Notes under the pieces: model-generated
What the model saw: only the letters and a program-made list of their open reading frames with translations
Told to the model about the DNA's origin: nothing
Databases searched by the model: none
Position numbers and translations under genes: made by a program
In this document: piece by piece, positions 46,739 through 54,700 of the stretch
Position numbering within the stretch: the first letter of the stretch is position 1
Layout: each line of letters begins with the position of its first letter
Source of the DNA: Saprospiraceae bacterium
GTDB taxonomy: Bacteria > Bacteroidota > Bacteroidia > Chitinophagales > Saprospiraceae
Length of the DNA stretch: 64,000 nt
Direction of reading: 5' to 3'
NCBI GenBank assembly: GCA_021738725.1
Contig: JAIPBE010000010.1
Coordinates: 1-64,000 of the forward strand

Positions 46739-46764
46739 ATATTGCGTATCGCGATACGCAATAT
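46739..46764. promoter_or_regulatory. operator-like palindrome 2 of the NTase/HTH pair
   Basis: Perfect 26-bp palindrome with half-site ATATTGCGTATCG and the same TATCGCGATA centre, 66 bp from the first centre. The promoter is presumably between the two sites. Confidence 0.75.
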
Positions 46765-46931
46765 TATACAATTTTGAAGAAGCAATCAGGATGGGCTTTT
46801 CCCGGTTTATTGAACGGGATCTGGTATGAATCTGCCTGAAACTGCCTACTCCTGGATGATCTTTTGCCCCCTTTCTGCGCATATATTTCATGAATTGTTG
46901 TTTCCAGCGCGTATAATTCCTGGGGCGCGCA

Positions 46932-47095
46932 TGTTTAGCCTCCAGGGAAAGCGGGTCGGACCCTCCTTTGAAGGCGTCCTGGATGCAGATCGTCAAGAGT
47001 TTGAATGGGCGTTGGACAGCCTGCCATCGGGCACGTATTTTCTGCGTTTGCAGAACAGGGGCGAATTTGAGGTGGAGCAGATGGTGGTGAAGTGA
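46932..47095 (+). pseudogene. silent T9SS C-terminal domain copy
   Basis: An open frame beginning within SLQGKRVGPSFEGVLDAD and ending EFEVEQMVVK reproduces the last ~54 residues of the T9SS protein ending at 45318. There is no signal peptide or passenger domain; the preceding frame (from 46826) is unrelated. It is a gene-end relic. Confidence 0.8.
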
Positions 47096-47216
47096 ACAAT
47101 CATTCCAGTAGTCTGGCAATGAGTGGAAAAATCCTGGCCTCCAGGCGGGTATGTCCTACAGATTATGTTTAGTCCAGATGAGGTGGAGACGATAAAGGTG
47201 GTGGTTCAGCATTGAG
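46932..47216 (+). repeat. T9SS 3'-end repeat, copy B
   Basis: Homologous to 45155-45441 in the same orientation, including both in-frame stops and the trailing 30-codon tail. The two copies flank the nucleotidyltransferase/HTH pair. Confidence 0.85.
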
Positions 47217-47269
47217 GGTGTCGCTGAAGTTTTGCAGTGATTCCATGGGTATCCTGGACGATTCATCAT

Positions 47270-47378
47270 TCTTTCTGCGCGCATAATTCATGTAATCAGG
47301 TGATTTGCGCGTATATTTCCTGTATAGCGCATGCTTTTCCTGGTTTATGCGGTATAATGCACGTATAAATCCTGAATT
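47270..47378. repeat. degenerate GCGCGTATAATTCCTG motif cluster
   Basis: Relatives of gcgcgtataattcctg occur about 20-30 bp apart at 47277, 47308, 47333 and 47360 (approximate). Further copies lie at about 46876 and 46909, and one at about 15243. They crowd the upstream region of the Fic gene and surround copy B. Confidence 0.45.
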
Positions 47379-48953
47379 GTGGCAATTGGCGCACATTTTT
47401 CTCATTCTGCTCCTGTTTTTCATGGAAGGCAAGCACCGGAGTCAGGCCATGTAGTCGGGTATGGGGCGATCATTCACGGCCTTGGGTTGAGCATGCCCAT
47501 GCCGACCTGTTTGGCCTTAGTCAGCGACCGCAACCGCCGTCTTGAGTTGGATTCGTGGATGATATTGCCCTCCCGATATCTGCCTGATGACAAGGATGAA
47601 ACTGACCAGATCCGGGCGCTCTACAACCACCTGGTCTTTGCCCTGAAGTATGAAGGTGTGGATCTGCTTTTCTTCAGCCAACTGGCCAAAACCATGCATG
47701 AGGAGGAGATGATCGACCTGGTCCGGATCGAACCGGCCGGGCAGTACAGCCGACGCATCTGGTTCTTGCTGGAATGGGTGAGTGAGACCGAATTGAATGT
47801 GCATTCGGATCTTAAGAAACGAAGATATGTAGAGGCACTCAACCCGAAGCAGCAGTTCGGTCTTTCGAATGGAACTCCTTCGCCCCGCCATAAGGTGGTG
47901 GACAATATCCCAGGTACGCCCGGATTTTGTCCGTTAGTCAGATGCTCTGCAAAACTGCAGGAAGCAGTAGCCATCACTCCGAACGATCTCTGGCCTAAGG
48001 TGTTTGGGGGGATGCGCCCTGATCTGATCAAACGTTCAGCAGCTTTATTGTTGATCAATGACTCCAAGGCATCCTTCAGCATAGAAGGAGAAAACCCAAA
48101 AAGTCGGAGAGCGGCATTGTGGGGACAGGCCATCGGACAGGCTGGCAGCCGGCCGTTGAGCAAGGAAGAATTTCTGAGACTGCAACAACTGGTGATCGGG
48201 AGTGACCGGTTTGTCCGGCTTGGATACCGGACTGAAGGCGGGTTTGTCGGACTCCACGAACGAGAAACCGGCATGCCCATTCCGGATCACATCTCAGCGC
48301 GATGGGAGGATGTAGAGACGTTGATGAACAGTCTTGTGGAGACCTATCGATGCCAGAAGGACAATGGGTATCACGCGGTGCTTGCTGCTGCGGTTTTGGC
48401 CTTCGGATTCGTATTCATCCATCCGTTTGTGGATGGTAATGGACGGATACACCGATACCTGTTTCATCACATTCTGACGGAAAGTAAATTCAATCCACCG
48501 GGCCTCGTATTTCCAATCTCGGCATCCATCCTGGATCATTTGGATGGGTATCGTCGACTTCTGGAGGGGTACTCTATCCCTTTACTGGATTGGATTGACT
48601 GGCAACCGACTGAGGACAATAATGTCCGGGTATTGAACGAAACAGCCGATTATTACAAGTATTTTGATGCGACCCCTTTTGCCGAATTCCTGGTGGATTG
48701 CCTCGAGGATACAGTGAACCGGATCATTCCGGGCGAGATCAGGTATCTGAAACAGTTTGATGCGTTTAAAATGGCCATTGATGATCAGTTCGATCTACCG
48801 AACCGCCTGGTCGATCTTTTGTTCCGATTCCTGGACCAGAACGGGGGCAAATTATCACAAAGAGCCCTGGCAAAGGAATTCTCCGGATTTGAGGATAGGG
48901 ATAAAGAGGCCGTTGAAACCATTTTCTTGCAAATCCAGAATCAAGTCAACTGA
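47379..48953 (+). CDS. Fic-domain AMP-transferase, self-inhibited class II
   Basis: 524 residues from the first GTG. The Fic core HPFVDGNGRIHRYL (His348) is complete, so AMP or another nucleotide can be moved to a target side chain. The inhibitory motif SFSIEGE lies upstream of the core, as in class II Fic proteins whose Glu blocks ATP binding. The C-terminal part is a winged-HTH-like domain. The start is uncertain: the family-like VVGYGAIIHGLGLS segment begins before the first internal ATG (47493), and an ATG at 47420 in another frame stops after ten codons, so a frameshift near 47450 is possible. Confidence 0.87.
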   Translation: MAIGAHFSHSAPVFHGRQAPESGHVVGYGAIIHGLGLSMPMPTCLALVSDRNRRLELDSWMILPSRYLPDDKDETDQIRALYNHLVFALKYEGVDLLFFSQLAKTMHEEEMIDLVRIEPAGQYSRRIWFLLEWVSETELNVHSDLKKRRYVEALNPKQQFGLSNGTPSPRHKVVDNIPGTPGFCPLVRCSAKLQEAVAITPNDLWPKVFGGMRPDLIKRSAALLLINDSKASFSIEGENPKSRRAALWGQAIGQAGSRPLSKEEFLRLQQLVIGSDRFVRLGYRTEGGFVGLHERETGMPIPDHISARWEDVETLMNSLVETYRCQKDNGYHAVLAAAVLAFGFVFIHPFVDGNGRIHRYLFHHILTESKFNPPGLVFPISASILDHLDGYRRLLEGYSIPLLDWIDWQPTEDNNVRVLNETADYYKYFDATPFAEFLVDCLEDTVNRIIPGEIRYLKQFDAFKMAIDDQFDLPNRLVDLLFRFLDQNGGKLSQRALAKEFSGFEDRDKEAVETIFLQIQNQVN

Positions 48954-48962
48954 TATCTGGCT

Positions 48963-48982
48963 CCGGATGGGAAAGCATCCGG
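48963..48982 (+). terminator. stem-loop after the Fic gene
   Basis: CCGGATG / CATCCGG with a 6-nt loop starts 10 nt after the stop. No T-run follows directly, so the call as terminator is weak. Confidence 0.35.
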
Positions 48983-49113
48983 GTCAGACTGCTAAATGGA
49001 GGTCACGTAAGGCCGGTTTTACTTTTTGAAACCCTCTTTTGTGTTTTGTGTTCGTAGCGTTGATCGTAAATACATCCGACTAGATCACAAAGATGTCATA
49101 AAGCAAGATATAG

Positions 49114-49148
49114 TTTACAAAAATGCTTACTTTTGTTAAATATATTTT
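49114..49148. promoter_or_regulatory. hipBA operator and -7 box
   Basis: A near-perfect dyad (TTTACAAAA ... TTTTGTTAAA, 49114-49140) precedes TATATTTT (49141-49148), which ends 5 nt before the hipB start. The dyad is well placed for autorepression by HipB. Confidence 0.5.
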
Positions 49149-49153
49149 ACGTT

Positions 49154-49474
49154 ATGCCAAAGAAGCGGATTGTCATTCTACCCAAAACGAAGAACGTTCT
49201 CAGTGAAATGGGTGAGCAAATAAAGCTTGCTCGATTGAGAAGGCAACTAAGCTCTGAACAAGTAGCTGAGCGAGCCAATATCAGTCGACCGACATTGACA
49301 TCAATTGAGAAAGGGGCTCCTACTGTCAGTATTGGTTCGTACATCGTAGTCCTCCAAGTGCTCGGTTTGGAAAAAGATTTTCTATTGCTGGCGAAAGATG
49401 ATGAGCTTGGAAGGAAATTACAAGATGCTAGAATCCATACGGGCGAAAGGGCACCAAAACGAAGAGATCAGTGA
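49154..49474 (+). CDS. XRE-family antitoxin, HipB-like
   Basis: 106 residues with a Cro/C1-type helix-turn-helix (MGEQIKLARLRRQLSSEQVA and SRPTLTSIEKG). In HipBA modules this protein neutralises the kinase and represses the operon. The ATG at 49154 is chosen over a TTG in frame at 49133 that overlaps the operator. The hipA start overlaps its stop by 4 nt. Confidence 0.88.
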   Translation: MPKKRIVILPKTKNVLSEMGEQIKLARLRRQLSSEQVAERANISRPTLTSIEKGAPTVSIGSYIVVLQVLGLEKDFLLLAKDDELGRKLQDARIHTGERAPKRRDQ

Positions 49475-50748
49475 ATCCAAGGCAAGACAGCACGAGAAAC
49501 ATAATTGTATATGCTCATTGGCGAGATATGAACGTCCCCGTGCTCATGGGAACGTTGCAGTCTGAACGCCTCAGAGGGAAAGAGATTTTCGCATTTGAAT
49601 ATAGTCGGGATTGGCTGAAGACAGGGCCATCGCAAATCGTAGACCCTGGCTTGCAACTGTATCCTGGTCTACAGTATGTCGATGGAAAAAAAGAAAACTT
49701 TGGTATGCTCATGGATTCTTCTCCAGATCGTTGGGGTAGAATCCTGATGCGGAGAAGAGAAGCGGCCTTGGCTCGAAAGGAGGAAAGAGCCGTGCAAAAG
49801 CTATTTGAGACTGATTATCTTCTTGGTGTCTATGATGGATTCAGGATGGGTGGACTTCGGTTCAAAGTTGAGGATGGAGGCCCATTTATGAATGACAATA
49901 TGGCCTTGGCCAGTCCTCCTGGAGCTTCATTGAGGAAATTAGAGCAAATCAGTTTACGACTGGAAGAGGAGGATGTCATAGACGATCCTGAATACTTGAA
50001 GTGGCTAAACATGCTCGTTGCTCCTGGTGCATCGTTAGGAGGTGCAAGGCCCAAAGCAAATATCCTTGATAAGAATGGGAGTTTATGGATCGCAAAATTT
50101 CCTAGTCGGATCGATCAAGAAGATATTGGAGGCTGGGAGATCGTCACCTATGAATTAGCCAAAGCAGCAGGAGTACATATGGCCCCGTCAAAGGCCCGAA
50201 AGTTTACCTCCGGTTACTTTACTTTCTTAACCAGGAGATTTGATCGAACAGCTCAGGGCGAAAGAATACACTTTGCCTCTGCAATGACAATGCTCGGGTA
50301 TAACGATGGACAAGATTATATGGATGGGGTTAGTTATCTCGAGTTAGCTCAATTCATTATATCTCATGGGGCTGATGTACAGCAAGATTTGGAGGAACTT
50401 TGGAGAAGGATAGTATTCAGTATATGTGTTTCAAACACAGACGATCACCTGCGAAATCACGGTTTTATCTTAACAGCAGGGGGTTGGAGGTTATCACCGG
50501 CTTATGACATTAATCCTGCTGAGAATGGAGCAGGATTGAAATTGAATATCTCTGAAGATGACAATTCATTAGAACTTGAATTGGCCATGCAGGTTGCTAA
50601 GTATTTTAGGGTGTCAGAAAAGAGAGCCTTGGAAATATGTGAACATGTCAAAGAATCAGTAAGAAACTGGAGAGAAGTTGCTACAAATTTTGGAATATCG
50701 AGAGGTGAGCAAGAACTAAAAGCGTTAGCATTTCGCCAGGCGGAATAG
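49471..50748 (+). CDS. HipA-family serine/threonine kinase toxin
   Basis: 425 residues starting with GTG inside GTGA, coupled to hipB. An N-terminal HipA domain is followed by the kinase fold: SLGGARPKA (ATP loop), WIAKFPS (lysine), catalytic SNTDDHLRNHGF (Asp/Asn, 321-332) and the metal-binding AYDINP. HipA kinases phosphorylate tRNA synthetases such as GltX and cause growth arrest or persistence. Here all key residues seem present. Its composition is more AT-rich than neighbouring housekeeping genes, as is that of hipB, consistent with horizontal transfer. Confidence 0.92.
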   Translation: MNPRQDSTRNIIVYAHWRDMNVPVLMGTLQSERLRGKEIFAFEYSRDWLKTGPSQIVDPGLQLYPGLQYVDGKKENFGMLMDSSPDRWGRILMRRREAALARKEERAVQKLFETDYLLGVYDGFRMGGLRFKVEDGGPFMNDNMALASPPGASLRKLEQISLRLEEEDVIDDPEYLKWLNMLVAPGASLGGARPKANILDKNGSLWIAKFPSRIDQEDIGGWEIVTYELAKAAGVHMAPSKARKFTSGYFTFLTRRFDRTAQGERIHFASAMTMLGYNDGQDYMDGVSYLELAQFIISHGADVQQDLEELWRRIVFSICVSNTDDHLRNHGFILTAGGWRLSPAYDINPAENGAGLKLNISEDDNSLELELAMQVAKYFRVSEKRALEICEHVKESVRNWREVATNFGISRGEQELKALAFRQAE

Positions 50749-50976
50749 CCTGGTAAGCAAGGATCTGAGGGGTGGTGCGAAGTCCGGAGTGTTTAACCCT
50801 CAAGAATGTTTTCCATATTCTGTCGGGACCCTTCGGAATCAGAGAGTTAAACCATTTTGGAACAGGGGGCACGCCCACGGAAATACACACTCAAGACACT
50901 TTTGGACACGTCTATTGACCTCTGAAATAGACCGAATCCAGGAAAGGCCTAGCGAGACTCGCCTCCGGGCCTCCCC

Positions 50977-50992
50977 CCCCGAGCACTCGGGG
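50977..50992. repeat. REP-like palindrome, variant centre
   Basis: CCCCGAG-CA-CTCGGGG, the same arms as at 521-536 with one centre base changed, inside the extra segment of repeat copy 2. Confidence 0.6.
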
Positions 50993-51040
50993 TCGGTGGG
51001 GGCAAAGAAGCTAGCCATAGCTAAGTGATTGAGAACTAAT

Positions 51041-51054
51041 CCCGAGTACTCGGG
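51041..51054. repeat. REP-like palindrome inserted in repeat copy 2
   Basis: CCCGAGTACTCGGG is identical to the core at 521-536. Copy 1 of the surrounding repeat lacks it, which suggests insertion. Confidence 0.65.
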
Positions 51055-51220
51055 ATATGGCGAAGGTATTCTTCGGTAAGAATATCAAAGATTTTCGTTT
51101 GGGCATTGAGTGGGGTTGATAGAGATGCCCTAGAAGCAGTTGGAAAGAGGATCGGCCTGATGCTCAATCCCCTTTAGGGCCAACGGCTCGGTCCTTAGTT
51201 TGAGGGCACTCTCCTGGCAG

Positions 51221-51301
51221 GTCCAACCATCCTTGGAAGGGTTTCTGGATACAGTTCGTATGGAGGCAGAACGGGCGTTGGACACGCTGCTGTCGGGTCC
51301 T
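51221..51301 (+). pseudogene. decayed T9SS-tail copy C
   Basis: About 80 bp align with 46953-47033 of copy B (ggtccaaccatccttggaag, then cgggcgttggacacgctgct) with roughly 70 percent identity by eye, and with a broken frame. It is the third trace of the same gene end, now beyond the HipBA locus. Confidence 0.6.
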
Positions 51302-51448
51302 AATTTATAAGGACTCTAAAATGGTGATGAATGCATGATCGAGCAGATATCGATCAAATAGCGTTTGCTTCGTAAGTATTACATTATCAATGCATCATGA
51401 CATGTTTGAACCCTGCGCATGAGGCGCATTTTTATTCTCTTAATATGT

Positions 51449-51478
51449 TTTGATTTTATTCAGATTAGCATATCTTTA
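51449..51478 (+). promoter_or_regulatory. consensus Bacteroidota promoter
   Basis: TTTG at 51449-51452 and TATCTTTA at 51471-51478 are separated by 18 nt, the best -33/-7 pair in the window. Transcription should start near 51485, giving a leader of about 310 nt before the giant secreted protein. Confidence 0.65.
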
Positions 51479-51521
51479 ACAGTTGAGCCGTGCTACAAAA
51501 AGTGAGGTCTTGTCTATCTAT

Positions 51522-51737
51522 ATGTCGTTTAGATATCCACAAGGAGGAAGGACAACTGTCCATTCAGTTACCAGATATGGGTATACTGCATTCGGTTTCC
51601 CTGAACTGATCCGAACTTTTTCCACCTATCAAGCAGCATTTCAGAGAGTTACAAGCTCTATCCTGACAAGGATGCCCTTGTCAGACGGCCTTCTTTCAAG
51701 GACAACCTCGCACTTCGGGTTTATCCCATTGATGTAA
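51522..51737 (+). CDS. doubtful 71-residue ORF in the leader region
   Basis: ATG-started frame encoding SFRYPQGGRTTVHSVTRYG and ending with TAA at 51737. The text resembles short ORFs that I vaguely recall from other Bacteroidota intergenic regions. It may be a real leader gene, but a structured RNA or chance is as likely. Confidence 0.2.
   Translation: MSFRYPQGGRTTVHSVTRYGYTAFGFPELIRTFSTYQAAFQRVTSSILTRMPLSDGLLSRTTSHFGFIPLM
51663..51684 (+). ncRNA. hairpin in the leader of the giant gene
   Basis: A perfect 9-bp stem, ctgacaagg / ccttgtcag, with loop atgc, about 180 nt downstream of the predicted transcription start. No T-run follows. It could be a regulatory element of the long leader. Confidence 0.35.
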
Positions 51738-51795
51738 TGATTGCCGATCATTCACTTCGTTCATTTTCCAAGCTACGACCACTATACGCCAACTT

Positions 51796-54700
51796 ATGCG
51801 CAGACTGATTACCCTGATTCCCATTTTTCTGTACTTTCTGGCACCCGCTGTGGCCCAACCTCCGGCACCGTGTACAAACGGGACTCAGAATACCTGTAAA
51901 TGCAATACCTCTCCGGTCCTCTGTTCGATCGAAGAACTGGACGGATACACCTATTCCATGACCACCTTTCTCCATCCGACGGATGGTCCATATAAGTCAG
52001 GCGGTGGAACCCAGTACATGTGCCCGGGTTCTAATGGCACAACGTCTCACAACCCGACCTGGTTCCGGTTTCCAGCCTGGTGTACGGAATTGGAGCTTGA
52101 GGTGTGTTACACAAACTGTGTGGATGGTCCCGCTTGCTTTGGTGGAGGTGATTTCGGGATCCAGGCGGCGGTGTATTCCGATTGTTTCGGTTGTCCTACG
52201 GATCCTCCATGTACCGGACCCAGCTGGGAACAGACCAGTTACAATCCACCACCATATACTTTTGCCGTCGGTTGCGATACAGACGTTCCCGGGTGTGTGA
52301 ACAACAGTTGCCGAAACGTCGTCATGACCGGCCTCACCTTGGGTCATGTCTATTACTTTCTTGTGGATGGATGTTGTGGATCTGCATGCGATATTGAGAT
52401 CAACGTGCTCGGTGCTTGTGGTGTGCCAGAGATTGACGAGATCACCGAGATCACGGGTCCAACATATGTTTGTACAGGAACGACAGCCACCTATTCAGTC
52501 GAGCGTCCAGAGGGGGCCAACTGGCTGCACTGGTATCTGGAAGGCGTTTTGCAAAAAGAAGGAGTAGCCAACTCTACCAATAAAAACTGGACGACGACAT
52601 GGACCACACCAGGAACCTATGAAGTCTGTGTGGATGCGTCAAACCAACCATGTATCCCCGTGACTGAGGATCCAGAACCCTATTGTATCATGGTAACGGT
52701 GTATGACATTTCACCTGAAGATCCCCCCCCCGCATATGTTTGCCCGGGCGGAACCTTTGAATATGAGAAGGTTTTCTATGGCCCCGGAATGTATAACTTC
52801 AACTTCCCCAATTCGGACGGATGTGACTCCATGGTCACCCTGACAGTGATAGAAGACCCCATCGAATATGAAGATCTGGGTACCTTCGAGCTTTGTGATG
52901 GGGAAAGTGTGGATATCGGTGGCTTCAACTATAATATGCCCGGGATGTTCGACATCACCATCTCCCAGCAGGACCCCCCTTTCTGTGATAGTATCCTGAC
53001 ATTTGAAGTTGTCGTCTATACCGCAGATGCCGGCACCCTGGATGTGGATCCCTCCCCTTTATGTCCGGAGGATACGACCACCATCACCGTCACGGGATTC
53101 AACAATGACCCGGATAACGAGCAATACATTGTCATCGTGGATGATGCCGGTGTAGTCGTAGAGGTCATCACGGGTGGCACCGGCGAATTCACTCACGACG
53201 AGTGTGCTGAATTTACCGTGTACAGCCTGAACTTTCATCCGTACGGCGGGAATGCTGCACCGACAATCGGGAGCGATTTTACGACCTATGACTGCACCAG
53301 TGGGTGTTGTGATATTGTAGAACAGCCCCTGGTCTTTGAAGATGATGAAGCACCGACCTTCCCCAATCCACCCCAGGACTCCACGCTGGCGTGCATCTGG
53401 TTGCTGAATCCCATGTTGGACCTCGCCTATGAAGACAACTGTATCGATGCGGGTACAGTCTCCGGCGTGGAGACAGGTTCTGCCAACCTGTGTGACGGAG
53501 GAACCATTACCCGTACATGGACCATTACAGATCTGTGCGACAATACCACTACCCATATCCAAACCCTCACTGTAGAGGGGTTGGCCGAATTTGAATTCAT
53601 CGACCCTCCTGGAGACGAGACCATTATTTGCGATTCCATCCCGACCACCCACCCCAACCTGCAATACACCAACAACTCGGATGGGCCCTGCCTCATCGAA
53701 GGCTTTGTAGTTCCGGTGGTGACCGGCTCTGCGGACTTGTGCGGTGGAGAAATCACCCGCACCTGGACCTATACGGATACCTGTATGCGGACCATTCAAC
53801 ATGTTCAGGTGATCACGGTCGAGCCGACAGACCTGCCTGAATGGGTCAATCCACCGGACAATATTACCGTGTCCTGCGATTCAGTACCTGCCGGGCCCAT
53901 CGATCTGGTCATCAGCAACGGCCTCACGGGCGATTGCGGCATCAACGATACCATCGTCGGACAGACCTTTGGCACCTATGACCTTTGCGGAGGAGAATTG
54001 ATCTACACCTGGGATTATACCGATCCCTGTGGCACTTCCTTCAATTATCAACAAGTGGTGACCGTCAATGAGGTCATCGAAGCGGATTGGGTGGATGCAC
54101 CACCGGATATCACGGTAAGTTGCGATTCGATCCCCACATCCCATCCCAATCTCGACTACACCAACGGATATATGGCCGGCTGTGAAATATCCGGCACAGC
54201 AGTACCGACCACCACCGGGTCGGCAGACCTGTGTGGTGGAGATATCACCAATGTCTGGACATTTACAGACGATTGTGGTCGAACGAAAACACATACCCAG
54301 GTCATCACGGCTACACCTGTCGATGAAGCGGTATTCGATACTCTGCCACCGAGCATGACCATCACGTGTGATGAGATCCCTACCTCCTTGTTCAACTTGA
54401 ATTATGACAATGGAGAAAGTGGGACCTGCCAGATATCTGGAACGGTAGTACCTGTCCAAACGGGTACAGCAGATCTATGCGGTGGGGTCATCACCTATGA
54501 TTGGGAATTTACGGATGCCTGCGGTCGTACTACGACCCATACCCAGGTGCTCACAGTCACCCCGGTCCCGGAAGCCACGTTCGACACCTTGCCGCCGAGT
54601 ATGACCATCACCTGTGATGAAATACCGACGTCCCTCTTCGACTTGAATTACGACAACGGAGAAAGTGGCGCCTGTCAGATATCCGGAACAGTGACCCCGA

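Larger units (their letters stand above)
50911..51130 (+). repeat. ~180-bp dispersed direct repeat, copy 2
   Basis: Homologous to 40271-40451 in the same orientation, but enlarged by two extra segments: about 50 bp around the palindrome at 50977-50992, and CCCGAGTACTCGGG at 51041-51054. The shared right block includes cggtaagaatatcaaagatt and tggggttgatagagatgccc. Confidence 0.75.
50749..51448. other. 700-bp gene-free stretch with repeat debris
   Basis: Contains the second copy of the 180-bp repeat (50911-51130), two CCCGAG palindromes, and a decayed T9SS-tail copy (51221-51301). No intact gene is seen. Confidence 0.65.

Noticed and set aside
46826-47095. Independent 89-residue gene
   Set aside because: Its second half is a copy of the T9SS tail and its first half is unrelated, so it is a chance fusion in front of a gene-end relic.
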